The notes: generated from the sequence alone by a model not told the origin. Counted from the stretch's first letter, positions 34,028-43,390 are shown. The stretch is 64,000 bases of DNA from Actinospica robiniae DSM 44927 (GCF_000504285.1 NZ_KI632511.1:4523372-4587371), one strand, 5' to 3'. Program-made: numbers and translations.

Positions 34028-35536
34028 TCAGGGCGCTGTTCCTGTAGTGGGTCCGCGGCCAGGCGCAACGCGGGTACGGTGACCGGTTCGCACGTCGAGG
34101 AGGTGTTCGGCGGCGAGGAGGGCGATGGCGCGATGGACGGTGGCGACGGAGTGGCCGTACCAGTGTGCGAGGTCTTTGATCGGGGGCAGAGGGTCGCCGG
34201 GTTGGAGTGTTCCGGCATTGATCGCGGTATGAATGTCGTCTGCGACGAGTTTGTACGGGGGCAGCTTCGCCAGGTGCTTGAGGCGAGTACCGCGGGGGTA
34301 GGGTTGGATGTCTGCAGGGACGGGGTCAAGGCGGCGGGGGTCGAGGGCCGCGATCTGCGGGGTCTTGATGGCGAGCGCTGCGATCTCGGCGGCTTTGACG
34401 TCGCTCGCCGCGGTGGTGTGGGCGTAGACACGCAGCAGGGTGGCGCCGCCGTCGGCGTGGCCGGTGCGTGCCGCGACGGTGGCGACGTTCAGGCCGGAAG
34501 CGAGCAGTTCCGTCGCGTTGTAGTGGCGGATGAGGGTCGGGGTGAGGTGGAGGCCGATCTCGCCGCCCAGCCGGGCGACCGCGTGAGTGACCGCGTCGGG
34601 ATTGCGCGGGCGGCCGCGGGTCTCGCCGCGCAGTCCGGGGAAGAGGAACTCGTCCTCTGAAAACCGGTGTCCGCCGACGGCTTGGATGCGCAGAATCCGG
34701 TACCGGGTCAGGAGATACGCGGTGAACTCGTCGAGAGCGACGTACCGGGTCCGGCGCCGTTTGCCGGCGGTGAAGGTCGGCTTCCCTTCGAGCACCATGT
34801 AGGCCGGACCGAGAGCAAGCCGCGGGGGCACTGTCAGCAGTTGGACGTCGCGGAAGCGGAGCTTGAGGATTTCACCGCGGTGCGCGCCCGTGACGGCGGT
34901 TAGCCAAAGGAATATGCCGAAGGCGAGTTCGAGTTCGAATGCGCGGGTGACGGCTTGGGCCACTTGTTCCGCGGTGGGCGCGACGCGTTCGTCGCGTTCA
35001 ACTCGCAGGGGCTTGAGATCGCGGGCGGGGTTGTGCCCGATCCACTTGTAGCGCACGGCCATCGAGAGTGCACCGGAGACCACGGCCATGTGGCGGCGCA
35101 CGCCGGACGCAGACAGGGGTCTGCACACGTGCTCGGAGCGGTCGCCGTCGCCCTCGCCGTCGCAGGCGAGCGAGCATCTCAGAAGCTTGACTTCGAATTC
35201 CTCAAGCAGCGGAACGTCGATCCTGCCGATGGGTATGTGCCCGAGTACCGGGCCGATCACCCGGTTGACCCGGCGCCGATAGTCCACCAGGGTGGGCGCG
35301 GCCACGATCGCGGTCTGCAGGTAGCGCTCGAGGACGGCGGCGAATCCGGCGCGGGTGTGCCCTGCTCCGTTGAGGGCTTCAGCGCGCAGGCCGTCGAGGT
35401 CGGCCACGGCGTCGGTGCGGCGCTGGTGGGCTGGGCCTTTGAGGTAGCTGCGGGTGCGCGTGAGCGGGTCGAGCCCCGCGTAGACGACGGCGCGGTACTT
35501 GCCCGACGGCAACCTCTCTATACTCCCGGTGGCCAT
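34028..35536 (-). CDS. tyrosine integrase with C-terminal GntR-type helix-turn-helix
   Basis: A 502-residue protein. SAM-like core-binding domain (about 60-180), catalytic domain (about 195-405) with Arg in TGAHRGEILKLRF, an HxxR-equivalent Arg in TPTLIRHYNATELL (the His is replaced by Thr), GH in TGHADGG and the nucleophile in RVYAHTT. Residues about 430-500 add a winged helix like GntR regulators (YKLVADDIHTAINAG, LAHWYGHSVATVHRAIALLA). ATG 35536 was taken. It lies 150 bp from the 3' end of a tRNA gene, the usual integration site, so it marks an integrated element, possibly decayed. Confidence 0.88.
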   Translation of the reverse strand: MATGSIERLPSGKYRAVVYAGLDPLTRTRSYLKGPAHQRRTDAVADLDGLRAEALNGAGHTRAGFAAVLERYLQTAIVAAPTLVDYRRRVNRVIGPVLGHIPIGRIDVPLLEEFEVKLLRCSLACDGEGDGDRSEHVCRPLSASGVRRHMAVVSGALSMAVRYKWIGHNPARDLKPLRVERDERVAPTAEQVAQAVTRAFELELAFGIFLWLTAVTGAHRGEILKLRFRDVQLLTVPPRLALGPAYMVLEGKPTFTAGKRRRTRYVALDEFTAYLLTRYRILRIQAVGGHRFSEDEFLFPGLRGETRGRPRNPDAVTHAVARLGGEIGLHLTPTLIRHYNATELLASGLNVATVAARTGHADGGATLLRVYAHTTAASDVKAAEIAALAIKTPQIAALDPRRLDPVPADIQPYPRGTRLKHLAKLPPYKLVADDIHTAINAGTLQPGDPLPPIKDLAHWYGHSVATVHRAIALLAAEHLLDVRTGHRTRVAPGRGPTTGTAP

Positions 35537-35685
35537 ACCGCAACCCTACGCGCCTTTTGATCTTGATTCCACCGTGATCCCACGTGACGCGAAGAGTTCG
35601 TAGAGAACTGGCTACGCAGCGTGATTTTGCCTTGACTTTGGCGGGAATCCGCAGCCCATCGGCGTAGTTGGATGTCCAACCTCGG

Positions 35686-35759
35686 TGGGGCGGGTGGGGC
35701 TCGAACCCACGACCGGAGGATTATGAGTCCCCTGCTCTGACCGGCTGAGCTACCGCCCC
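35686..35759 (-). tRNA. tRNA with CAT anticodon (Ile2 or elongator Met)
   Basis: Read on the minus strand: acceptor GGGGCGG/CCGCCCC, D-stem GCTC/GAGC, anticodon stem GGGGA/TCCTC with loop CTCATAA, T-stem GTGGG/CCCAC with TTCGAGC, discriminator A. The 74-nt cloverleaf is complete. The CAT anticodon could be elongator Met or the lysidine-modified Ile2. The 3' end faces the integrase gene and may be the attachment site. Confidence 0.93.
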
Positions 35760-35826
35760 TGGTGCTCCAGCGGATGGGTTGTGCCCGGTTCTGTCCGATA
35801 TCAACCAATTCATCCGCCGGATGCAA

Positions 35827-35859
35827 AACGTCTCCGGGGCGTGGGCCCACGGAGACGTT
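35827..35859 (-). terminator. terminator after tRNA-Asn
   Basis: AACGTCTCCG and CGGAGACGTT form a perfect 10-bp stem; on the minus strand it is followed by TTTTG. It lies just past the 3' end of the tRNA-Asn gene. Confidence 0.8.
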
Positions 35860-35865
35860 CTCGCG

Positions 35866-35938
35866 CTCCTGCAATAGGACTCGAACCTATAACCTGCCGG
35901 TTAACAGCCGGCTGCTCTGCCAATTGAGCTATGCAGGA
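35866..35938 (-). tRNA. tRNA-Asn (GTT)
   Basis: Minus strand: acceptor TCCTGCA/TGCAGGA, D-stem GCTC/GAGC, anticodon loop CTGTTAACC with GTT, T-loop TTCGAGT, discriminator G. The cloverleaf is complete. CCA is not encoded. It is the upstream member of a tRNA pair with the CAT tRNA. Confidence 0.95.
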
Positions 35939-36117
35939 TTGGTGCGTTGCGCGCTGGCCCGGCGGCGTACCGCCCGGCCTTGCGGGACCAACCTTAGCGC
36001 ATTCAGGGGGGTGCGGGCCAACCGGTTAGCGGGGGGCCGGCTCGGGCGGGGGGTTCGGGGGGCACTGGGGGCGCCCGGTTCGGGGGGAGGCGGGCGGGGC
36101 GTGACTTGGGGGTTCGC

Positions 36118-36142
36118 GTTTGGGCGGGGGCGGGGCGGGTAT
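36118..36142 (+). promoter_or_regulatory. candidate sigma-B-type promoter for YtxH-like gene
   Basis: GTTT at 36118-36121, 15-nt spacer, GGGTAT at 36137-36142. It is 70 bp before the GTG start of the gene at 36212. The surrounding DNA is very G-rich, so a chance match cannot be excluded. Confidence 0.45.
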
Positions 36143-36211
36143 CCGGGGCCCAGGCCCGGGGAAGGATTAATCGGACTAATCGGCCGGGCTGACCAGGAAC
36201 GAGGAGGCGCA

Positions 36212-36760
36212 GTGAGCGGGAGCGGAAAGGTCGGGTTCACGGCCGGGTTGTGCGTCGGGCTGCTCGTGGGCAGCAGGGCGGGGCGCGGCCTCTATGACAA
36301 GTCGGCCGCCACGGCCAACTCGCTGATGCACGACCCTCGGGTACGGCAGGGCGCCACGACGGCGGCGCAGAAGGCGGGCGAGGCCGGGACGATAATGGCC
36401 GGTGCGGCGGCGCGGCAGGTCAAGCGGGTGCGCAACGGACACGAGGCGGAAGACGAGCGGGACACGCGCGATGCCTCGGCGACCGAGTCCGGCATGGGCA
36501 TGCGGTCCGGCGGCAAGAACGAGGGCGAGGACGCCCGGGCCGCGGCGAAGGCTGCGGGCGCGCGGGATGCGAGCAAGGGCATGGGGAGCATGGGTGCGAA
36601 GCAGCCGGCCGGCGCCGCGCACTCCGACTCCGCGCACAGCAGCCATGGGCATGGCAGCAAGCACGGGCACGGCGCCGACCACCGCAGCTCGTCGAATGCG
36701 TCGGCGCAGCCGCGGCAGACGGGGATGACGGACAGCGCCCGGGACGAGCGGGCGGATTGA
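36212..36760 (+). CDS. YtxH-like membrane-anchored stress protein
   Basis: A 182-residue protein. A single membrane segment with small residues (VGFTAGLCVGLLVGSRAG, about 6-24) is followed by a helical region resembling YtxH (DPRVRQGATTAAQKAGEAG) and a long hydrophilic tail rich in Gly, Ser and His (HGHGSKHGHG) that might bind metal. GTG 36212 has GAGGAGG upstream. YtxH-type genes are general-stress genes in Bacillus. A sigma-B-like promoter pattern lies 70 bp upstream. It converges with the sigma-factor gene. Confidence 0.72.
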   Translation: MSGSGKVGFTAGLCVGLLVGSRAGRGLYDKSAATANSLMHDPRVRQGATTAAQKAGEAGTIMAGAAARQVKRVRNGHEAEDERDTRDASATESGMGMRSGGKNEGEDARAAAKAAGARDASKGMGSMGAKQPAGAAHSDSAHSSHGHGSKHGHGADHRSSSNASAQPRQTGMTDSARDERAD

Positions 36761-37065
36761 TCCAGGGGGAATTGATCCAGCGGACGGACGAACGCCGCGG
36801 GCACCGGGCCGGCCAGCCGGGAAAGGCTGGGGCGGCGGTGCACGCGGCGTTCGACGAGTGGAGGGCCGGCTCTGGACGCGCGGGGGTAGGCAGAGACACG
36901 GGTGCGGGCTTGGCAAAGCGGGCGGAGACGGGCAGCCGTGGTGGTGGCGGCCGGGGGCGAGCGGGGCGTAGAACCTAGGAGTGTCTAGGCGTGCCCGGTC
37001 GTCGTAGGTAGGTAGGAGTGAGCAGCCGGCCACGAGTAGCTAGTGCCGGTGCCCTGCACAGCCGC
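36761..37065. other. convergent intergenic region
   Basis: 305 bp between the YtxH-like gene and the sigma-factor gene, which converge. It is G-rich with no credible gene; I see no clear terminator hairpin with a T-run. Nothing further is recognised. Confidence 0.5.
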
Positions 37066-38373
37066 CTACCGCAGGTAGTCCTTCAGCTGGTCGGCGTAAC
37101 AGTGGCCGCGCAGCTTCGCCAGCGTCTTGGCCTCGATCTGGCGGATCCGCTCGCGGGTCACGCCGAAGGTCCGGCCGATCTCCTCGAGCGTGTGCGGCTC
37201 GCCGTCGGTGAGGCCGTAGCGGAGCTGGACGACGCGCTTCTCGCGCTCGCCGAGGGTGGAGAGCAACGTGTCGAGGTGCTCGCGGAGCATCATCACCGCG
37301 ACGGAGTCGGCCGGGGATTCGGCGTCGGCGTCCTCTATCAGGTCGCCGAGGGCGACGTCGTCCTCTTCGCCGACGGGGGCGTGCAGCGAGACGGGCTCCT
37401 GGGCCAGCCGGAGCACTTCGATCACCCGCTCGGTCGGCACGCCGAGGACGTCGGCGATCTGGTCCGGGGTCGGCTCGATCGAGTTGGCCTGGAGCAGCGC
37501 CCGCTGGAGGCGCACGACGCGGTTCATCAGCTCGACCACGTGCACCGGGACGCGGATGGTGCGGGCCTGGTCGGCCAGCGCGCGGCTCATCGCCTGGCGG
37601 ATCCACCAGGTCGCGTAGGTGGAGAACTTGTAGCCGCGGGCGTAGTCGAACTTCTCCACGGCCCGGATCAGGCCCAGGTTGCCCTCCTGGACCAGGTCCA
37701 GGATCGACATGCCGCGGCCGATGTAGCGCTTGGCGATGGAGACCACCAGGCGCAGGTTCGCCTCGATCAGCTTGCGCTTGGCGCTCTGGCCCTGCAGGAC
37801 CAGCACGTGCAGGTCGCGGCGGTCGTCGGCGCGCAGGTCGAAGTTGGTCAGCAGCCGCTCGTCGGCGAACAGGCCGGCCTCCACGGCCCGGGCGAGCTCC
37901 ACCTCCTGCACGGCGGTGAGCAGCGGGATGCGGCCGATCTCGCGCAGGTACTGGCGGAACAGGTCGCCGGCCGGGCCGGCCGAGTCGGCCCACGCGGTCA
38001 CGTGGGCTTCGGCGGCGGCCTCCTCCTTCTCGGTGGGCTGGGCCTCCTGCTCCTCCTGCTCCATCTCGGCCGGGTCCGGCTCGCGCAGGTTGCGGGTCTG
38101 CGCCTCGGTGCGGGCGAGCGGGAGCTGGACCACCTCGGCGAGCAGTTCACCGCGGCCGAGACCGAGCTCGTGCTCGTCCGTCGCCGTGCCCGCCGCGGCG
38201 GCCGGCTGGGCTTCGTCGTGCATCGGGGACTCCCGGTCCGGAGGGGTGAGTCCCGGCTGCTCGGTCGGGGGATCGACGAGGCGCAGTCTGCGCTCGCCGC
38301 GCCTCGGCGGCGCGGAGCCCGGGGTCGAGGTGGTATCAGGATCCGTCAACACTCGGGCGAGCGCGCCGTCCAT
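37066..38373 (-). CDS. RNA polymerase sigma factor, HrdA/HrdB (sigma-70 group 1/2)
   Basis: A 435-residue sigma-70 protein from ATG 38373 (GGAG upstream). Other starts are GTG 38445 and ATG 38223. After a disordered Glu/Pro-rich N-terminus come region 1.2 ([16 protein letters not shown]), region 2 ([46 protein letters not shown]), region 3 and region 4.2 ([20 protein letters not shown]), ending LKDYLR. All promoter-contact residues appear kept. Its place next to dnaG and dgt matches hrdA in S. coelicolor, so it may be a non-essential principal-like factor; whether this strain has another HrdB elsewhere cannot be seen. Confidence 0.9.
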   Translation of the reverse strand: MDGALARVLTDPDTTSTPGSAPPRRGERRLRLVDPPTEQPGLTPPDRESPMHDEAQPAAAAGTATDEHELGLGRGELLAEVVQLPLARTEAQTRNLREPDPAEMEQEEQEAQPTEKEEAAAEAHVTAWADSAGPAGDLFRQYLREIGRIPLLTAVQEVELARAVEAGLFADERLLTNFDLRADDRRDLHVLVLQGQSAKRKLIEANLRLVVSIAKRYIGRGMSILDLVQEGNLGLIRAVEKFDYARGYKFSTYATWWIRQAMSRALADQARTIRVPVHVVELMNRVVRLQRALLQANSIEPTPDQIADVLGVPTERVIEVLRLAQEPVSLHAPVGEEDDVALGDLIEDADAESPADSVAVMMLREHLDTLLSTLGEREKRVVQLRYGLTDGEPHTLEEIGRTFGVTRERIRQIEAKTLAKLRGHCYADQLKDYLR

Positions 38374-38682
38374 CCGAACTCCGTCCGCTTCACCGGCCAG
38401 TGGGGGGTCCGTGCACGGGCGAGGCGTCCGTGCCGGGCGCCGCACGCTCTTCCACTGGCGATCAATGGCTACGCGCCGAGATCAAGGGAGACCTACGGCG
38501 TTGTGGGTTCCTTGCGATACTCCCCTACCCCGACGCGCGCGGGTTTGCGCCTCCCGGAGGCCGGAACTTTGCGCTATTTATCGGTATGGGATGGGGGATT
38601 CGGGGCATCCGGGACACGGATGGGGCCCGAGGGACGCTCGTGCCCGACGGGGTGCGGGTCGCGCAAGTGGCGTCTGACCGGC
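38374..38682. other. intergenic region between dnaG and the sigma gene
   Basis: About 310 bp. It contains a GCCTCCGGGAGGC palindrome near 38555 that may help end the dnaG transcript, and an A+T-richer patch (38570-38585, TTTATC) that could be a promoter for the sigma-factor gene on the minus strand. No gene is seen. Confidence 0.4.
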
Positions 38683-40581
38683 TCAGACGCCGTAACGGGT
38701 CTTAAGTTGGTCCGCATACGCCTGGTACGTCTGGAGTTTCGCGGAGAGCGCGGAGACCGAGTCGGTCTCGCCGTTGGCGGCCAGCCGCATCAGATCGGCC
38801 TTCATCTGCTTGATCTTGCGCAGGGTGGAGTCCTTGCGCACGCCCGAGATCACGGTCGCGACGTAGTGCGGCTCGACCGCGGTGGGCTGCTTCGGGTTGA
38901 GCTTGGCCTGCAGGCGTTCGACCGTGAGTTCGTTGATCAGGCGGCGTTCCAGGTCGTCGGCGGCGTGCTCGAGCACGGCGGCGCGGAAGGCGTCCTCGCC
39001 GACCGGGCCGGCGCAGCCGCCGGCCGCGGCGACGGCGCGGGCGATCGCGGCGTACCGGGTGACGGTGAACTCCTCGAGTTCGAGCTCGTCGAAGCCGGCC
39101 GCGGCGGCGGCCTTGGGGTGCTGGAGCGCGACTTTGAGCGCCTCGCGCTGCCGGACCTGTTCGGCGACCGGGACCGCCTCCTGCGGGATGCGGGGCGCGG
39201 GGGCCGGCTGGGGGGCCCGGGCGCCGCCGGCGGCGGCCTGCTCCCGGCGCGGGGCGGCGCGGCGGATCTCGGCCCGCACCAAGGACTCCTCGAGCCCGAG
39301 CCAGCCGGACAGCTGCCGGCCGTAGCCTTGGCGCAGCGCGTCGTCGCGGATGCCGGCCACCACGGGGGCGGCCGCTCGCAGGGCTCTGACCTGGCCTTCG
39401 GGGGTGTCCAGGTCGTGTTCGGCGAGCCGGGCCCGGATGACGAACTCGAACAGCAGCACGCCCGAGCCGACCAGGTCGCGCACGGCCGCGTCGCCGCGGG
39501 CCATCCGCAGGTCGCACGGGTCCAGGCCGTCCGGCTGGACCGCGACGTAGGTCTGGGTGACCCAGCGCTGGTCCTCGGCGAAGGCGCGCAGGGCCGCCTT
39601 CTGGCCGGCCGAGTCGCCGTCGAAGGTGAAGACGATCTTAGCGCCGAGGAACTGGTTCCGATCCCCCGTCAGCCTTCGCAATATCTTGATGTGCTCCTCG
39701 CCGAAGGAGGTGCCGCAGGTCGCGATCGCGGTGCCCTCCCCGGCCAGGTGGCAGGCCATCACGTCGGTGTAGCCCTCCACCACCACGGCGCGCTGGGTGG
39801 TGGCGATCTCGCGCCGGGCCAGATCGAGCCCGTAGAGCACGGAGGACTTCTTATAGAGCGGGGTCTCCGGGGTGTTGAGGTACTTGGGCGATTCCTTGTC
39901 CTCGCTCAGCCGGCGGCCGCCGAAGCCGATGATCTCGCCGCCCACGTCCGCGATGGGCCAGATCAGCCGGTGCCGGAAGCGGTCGATCAGGCCGCGCTGG
40001 CCCTGCGAGGCGAGCCCGGCCGACATCAGCTCCTTGTCGCTGAAGCCGCGCCCGTGCAGGTGCCGGACGAGGTGGTCCCAGCCCTCCGGCGCGTACCCGA
40101 GCCGGAAGCGCTCGGCCGCGCCCTGGTCGAAGCCGCGGCCGGCCAGCAGCTCCCGGCCCACCCGGGCGCCCGGGGAGCCGAGCTGCTCGCGGTAGTACTG
40201 CGCGGCGGCCTGGTTGGCCTCGAGCAGCCGGGCCCGCTCGCTGCCGCCCTCGACCCGTTTGTTGTAATAGCCCCCCTCGACGAAGCGCAGCTCGATCCGG
40301 GCGCGTTTGGCGAGGCGCTCGACCGCCTCGTTGAAGCTCAGGCCCTCCACCTTCGTGATGAAGGTGATCACGTCGCCGCCCTCGCCGCAGCCGAAGCAGT
40401 AGTACATGCCGCGCGCGGGGGTCACGTTGAACGACGGGGAGCGTTCGTCGTGGAAGGGGCACAGGCCCTTGAGATTCCCGCCGCCGGCCGTGCGCAGCTG
40501 CAGGTACTCCCCGATGACGTCAGCGATCGGAGACGCGTCGCGCACCGCGCGCACGTCCTCGTCTCTGATCCGACCAGCCAT
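38683..40581 (-). CDS. dnaG: DNA primase DnaG
   Basis: A 632-residue primase. Zinc-binding domain with CPFHDERSPSF and YCFGCGEGGD; RNA polymerase core with VEGYTDVMA and TFDGDSAGQKAA (TOPRIM acidic residues); and a C-terminal helicase-interacting domain. It synthesises primers at the replication fork. ATG 40581 starts MAGRIRDEDV, the usual actinobacterial N-terminus; an upstream frame to 40611 lacks a site. It lies 86 bp after dgt and is probably co-transcribed with it, ahead of the sigma gene. Confidence 0.96.
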   Translation of the reverse strand: MAGRIRDEDVRAVRDASPIADVIGEYLQLRTAGGGNLKGLCPFHDERSPSFNVTPARGMYYCFGCGEGGDVITFITKVEGLSFNEAVERLAKRARIELRFVEGGYYNKRVEGGSERARLLEANQAAAQYYREQLGSPGARVGRELLAGRGFDQGAAERFRLGYAPEGWDHLVRHLHGRGFSDKELMSAGLASQGQRGLIDRFRHRLIWPIADVGGEIIGFGGRRLSEDKESPKYLNTPETPLYKKSSVLYGLDLARREIATTQRAVVVEGYTDVMACHLAGEGTAIATCGTSFGEEHIKILRRLTGDRNQFLGAKIVFTFDGDSAGQKAALRAFAEDQRWVTQTYVAVQPDGLDPCDLRMARGDAAVRDLVGSGVLLFEFVIRARLAEHDLDTPEGQVRALRAAAPVVAGIRDDALRQGYGRQLSGWLGLEESLVRAEIRRAAPRREQAAAGGARAPQPAPAPRIPQEAVPVAEQVRQREALKVALQHPKAAAAAGFDELELEEFTVTRYAAIARAVAAAGGCAGPVGEDAFRAAVLEHAADDLERRLINELTVERLQAKLNPKQPTAVEPHYVATVISGVRKDSTLRKIKQMKADLMRLAANGETDSVSALSAKLQTYQAYADQLKTRYGV

Positions 40582-40667
40582 GCCGCCGAGTCTACTGGGG
40601 GGCTCCGACAAGGTGACGATGCGGTGAGGATGCGGACAAGTACGACGCCCCGGCGGTCACCCGGCGG

Positions 40668-41915
40668 TCACTTCCCGACGGCGACCAGCAGCGTCCGGTA
40701 GCAGGCGTAGGCCGAGGCGTCGGTGAAGCCGGCCACCTGGTCGATCACCACGCGCAGCCGGGCCGCGTCGTCCGGCGCGTCGGCGTGCAGGGCGGCGAAG
40801 GGCCGGTCGAGCTGGTCGGGGCGGTCGCCGAGCCGGGCCACGAGGTCCATGATCAGATCGCTCTGGGTGCGGCGCAGGGCGAGCGCGCGGTCGGTCTCCA
40901 TGACGTAGCGGGCCGCGACGGCCTTGAGCAGCTCGCATTCGAGCCGGACCTCGCGCGGCACGACGAGTCGGGCGCCGTATCGTCGGTGCGGCCCGGGTCC
41001 GTGCTCGGCGCGGGTGGCGCTCACGACCGGGCGGCAGAAGCGGCCGATCAGCTCGCTCGAGGTGCGCTTGAGCCGGGCTTGCGCGGCGAAGGAACCGTCG
41101 AAGCCGGTGGGCCACCATTCCAGCGCCTGCAGGCGGTCGAGGGCCTCGGCGAGTTCGCGCGCGGCGGCGTCCGGGGCGTATCCGAGGGTCCGGGCGAACA
41201 GGGCCTCGCGCTCTTCCGGGACGGTCAGCAGCTTCAGGTCGAGTTTGCCCGAGTAGACGGCGTCCTCGAGGTCGTGCACGGAGTACGCGACGTCGTCGGA
41301 CCAGTCCATGATCTGCGCTTCGAAGCACTTGGCGGTGGCGGCCTCGGGCGGGGTGGCGGCGCGGACCCAGCGGAAGACGGGCAGATCGTCCCGGTAGACG
41401 CCGAACTTCCGCTCGCCCTCGCGCCGTCGCCACGGGTACTTGGTGGTGGCGTCGAGCAGGGCGCGGGTGGCGTTGATGCCGGCGGAGCGGCCGTCGGCGG
41501 TAATGATCTTGGCTTCGAGGCGGCTCATGATCCGCAGGTTCTGCGCGTTGCCCTCGAACCCGCCGATGGACGCGCAGACGGAGTTGAGCGCGGCCTCGCC
41601 GGTGTGGCCGAAGGGCGGGTGGCCCAGATCGTGCGCGAGGCAGGCGCCTTCGACCAGGTCCGGATCGGCGCCGAAGGCTCCGGCGAGTTCCCGGCCGATC
41701 TGCGCGACCTCGAGCGAGTGGGTCAGCCGAGTGCGCGGGAAGTCCGACTCGCCGGGGGCGACCACCTGGGTCTTGCCGGCGAGCCGGCGCAGCGCGGCGC
41801 TGTGCAGGATCCGGGCGCGGTCGCGTTGGAACGGGGTGCGGTCGCTCACCCCGCGCTTCTCGCCGCTGACCGGCTCCACCGCGTAGCGCTCGATATCCGA
41901 CGGCTCATAGTCCAC
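40668..41915 (-). CDS. dgt: dGTP triphosphohydrolase-like HD protein
   Basis: A 415-residue HD-domain phosphohydrolase. Metal ligands: His in RLTHSLEVAQIG, His-Asp in ACLAHDLGHPPFGH, and Asp in DWSDDVAYSVHD. The N-terminal RTPFQRDRARILHS is typical of Dgt. The family converts dNTPs to nucleosides and triphosphate. ATG 41915 was taken. It starts 9 bp after the stop of the MFS gene and precedes dnaG, the conserved dgt-dnaG order of actinobacteria. Confidence 0.93.
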   Translation of the reverse strand: MDYEPSDIERYAVEPVSGEKRGVSDRTPFQRDRARILHSAALRRLAGKTQVVAPGESDFPRTRLTHSLEVAQIGRELAGAFGADPDLVEGACLAHDLGHPPFGHTGEAALNSVCASIGGFEGNAQNLRIMSRLEAKIITADGRSAGINATRALLDATTKYPWRRREGERKFGVYRDDLPVFRWVRAATPPEAATAKCFEAQIMDWSDDVAYSVHDLEDAVYSGKLDLKLLTVPEEREALFARTLGYAPDAAARELAEALDRLQALEWWPTGFDGSFAAQARLKRTSSELIGRFCRPVVSATRAEHGPGPHRRYGARLVVPREVRLECELLKAVAARYVMETDRALALRRTQSDLIMDLVARLGDRPDQLDRPFAALHADAPDDAARLRVVIDQVAGFTDASAYACYRTLLVAVGK

Positions 41916-41924
41916 ACCCCCACG

Positions 41925-43328
41925 CTATCGTCCCGCGCGGGTACGGCCACCGAAGGCGATCACGGCGAGGGGCACCGCCGCCCCGATCAGCGTGACCAGC
42001 GCGGTCGCGGGAAGATCGGTGACGCCGACGGCGCTCACCACGGCCACCCCGAGCGCGGATCCGGCCTGCCGCGCGGCGTAGAGCGCGCCTTGGCCGGTCG
42101 CGGCGTACCGGGCGGGCGCGGCGAGGGAGAGTTCGGCGGTGACGGAGGGCACGACCTGGGTGGCGGCGAGGGAGAAGAGCAGCGCGGCCGGGACGTAGCT
42201 CCACAGCGGAGCGTGCGCGCCGAGGCCGACCAGCAGCACGGCGCCGACGAGGTAGGTGGCGAAGCCGCTCAGCAGCAGCCTGCGTGCCCCGAACCGGCCG
42301 ATGGCGCGCGTGGTCAGCGGTGGCACCAGGGAGATCGGCAGCGTCGCCGGGATGAAGAAGAGCCCTGTCTCGAGCGCGCTGAGTCCGCGCGCCGTCTCGA
42401 GCCAGATGGCGAGGGCGAACCAGAGCCCGTACCAGAGGAAGTTGGTGACCAACGCGCACCAGATCGCGGTACGCACCCGGGCGAGGGAGAAGAGCGTCGG
42501 CGGCAGGGCGGGCGCCTCGGTCCGACGTTCGACCAGGGCCAGCGCGGCGAAGGAGAGCACGGATATACCGATCGCCGCCACCACGGCGGGGCCGGACCAG
42601 CCGGCCTGGCCGCCGTCGATCAGGCCGAAGGTGAGCGCGCCGAGGCCGAGCACGGACAGGGCCAGGCCGGACGCGTCGATGCGGATACGCGGGCCGCGAT
42701 CGGGGTCGCCGATGCCGCGGATGAGCCAGAACCCGAGCAGCGCGAACGGCGGGTTCACCAGGAAGATCAGCCGCCAGGACCAAGTGGCGTCGCCGGCCAG
42801 CAGCAGGCCGCCGAGCGCCGGGCCGGCGGAAAGGCCGAGGGTCGTCACAGATGCCCAGGTGCCCACGGCCCGCACTCTCCGGGCCGGCTCCGGGTAGAGC
42901 ACGCGCAGCAGTGCCAGGCTGGCCGGCATCAGTCCGGCGGCGCTCACGCCGAGCAGGCCGCGGCCGAGGATGAGGGTGGCTGAGTTCGGGGCCAGCGCGC
43001 AGAGCACGGAGAAGAGGGCGAAGGCGATCAGCGCGACGCGGAAGACGCGGCGGGAGCCGAAGCGGTCGGACAGGGCCCCGGCCGCCAGCAGCAGGCCGGT
43101 GACCACGACGGTGTAGGCGTCGGCGGTCCACGGCAGCGCGGCCGGGGAGGAGTGCAGGTCGGCGCCGATCCGCGGCAGCGCGACGTTGAGCACGGTGGCG
43201 TCGAAGTTGACCAGGAGCAGGCCCAGGGTGATGCCGAAGAACCGGATCCCGGCCTTGGGATCCGCGGCGGGCGCGAGGTCGGCGGGCGGCGCCAGGAGGG
43301 GCCCGCCGAGCCGGGAGATCGTCGTCAT
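41925..43328 (-). CDS. MFS drug/proton antiporter (DHA2-like)
   Basis: A 467-residue transporter with about 14 hydrophobic segments. Motif A is GALSDRFGSRRVF after helix 2, and FDATVLNVALPRI lies in helix 1, as in EmrB/QacA-type exporters. ATG 43328 gives a normal start. It is divergent from a LysR gene with a T-N11-A dyad between them, so its expression is probably LysR-controlled. It reads into dgt with a 9-bp gap, which may be a chance junction of an accessory pair with the core operon. Confidence 0.92.
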   Translation of the reverse strand: MTTISRLGGPLLAPPADLAPAADPKAGIRFFGITLGLLLVNFDATVLNVALPRIGADLHSSPAALPWTADAYTVVVTGLLLAAGALSDRFGSRRVFRVALIAFALFSVLCALAPNSATLILGRGLLGVSAAGLMPASLALLRVLYPEPARRVRAVGTWASVTTLGLSAGPALGGLLLAGDATWSWRLIFLVNPPFALLGFWLIRGIGDPDRGPRIRIDASGLALSVLGLGALTFGLIDGGQAGWSGPAVVAAIGISVLSFAALALVERRTEAPALPPTLFSLARVRTAIWCALVTNFLWYGLWFALAIWLETARGLSALETGLFFIPATLPISLVPPLTTRAIGRFGARRLLLSGFATYLVGAVLLVGLGAHAPLWSYVPAALLFSLAATQVVPSVTAELSLAAPARYAATGQGALYAARQAGSALGVAVVSAVGVTDLPATALVTLIGAAVPLAVIAFGGRTRAGR

Positions 43329-43372
43329 GGCTCGATGATCGTCCGGGCGCGGCGGAGCGGACAGGCCGCGTT

Positions 43373-43390
43373 TCCGATCCGGGTATCGGA
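43373..43390. promoter_or_regulatory. LysR-type operator (T-N11-A dyad)
   Basis: TCCGAT and ATCGGA form a perfect dyad with 6 bp between the arms, between the divergent MFS and LysR genes; a further TCCGAT half-site lies at 43394-43399. It has the size and position expected of a LysR recognition site. Confidence 0.65.

Noticed and set aside
33670-34431. A 253-codon minus-strand frame as one integrase gene
   Set aside because: Its first 150 codons are an out-of-frame shadow of the real integrase; only codons from about 33972 down to 33703 resemble a recombinase, so it is treated as a remnant.
37018-40701. A 1227-codon open frame on the + strand across the sigma factor and dnaG
   Set aside because: It is antisense to two clearly identified genes and has the composition of a G+C-driven shadow frame. 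The same applies to other long frames such as 1054-3069 minus, 40785-42983 plus and 41905-44313 minus.
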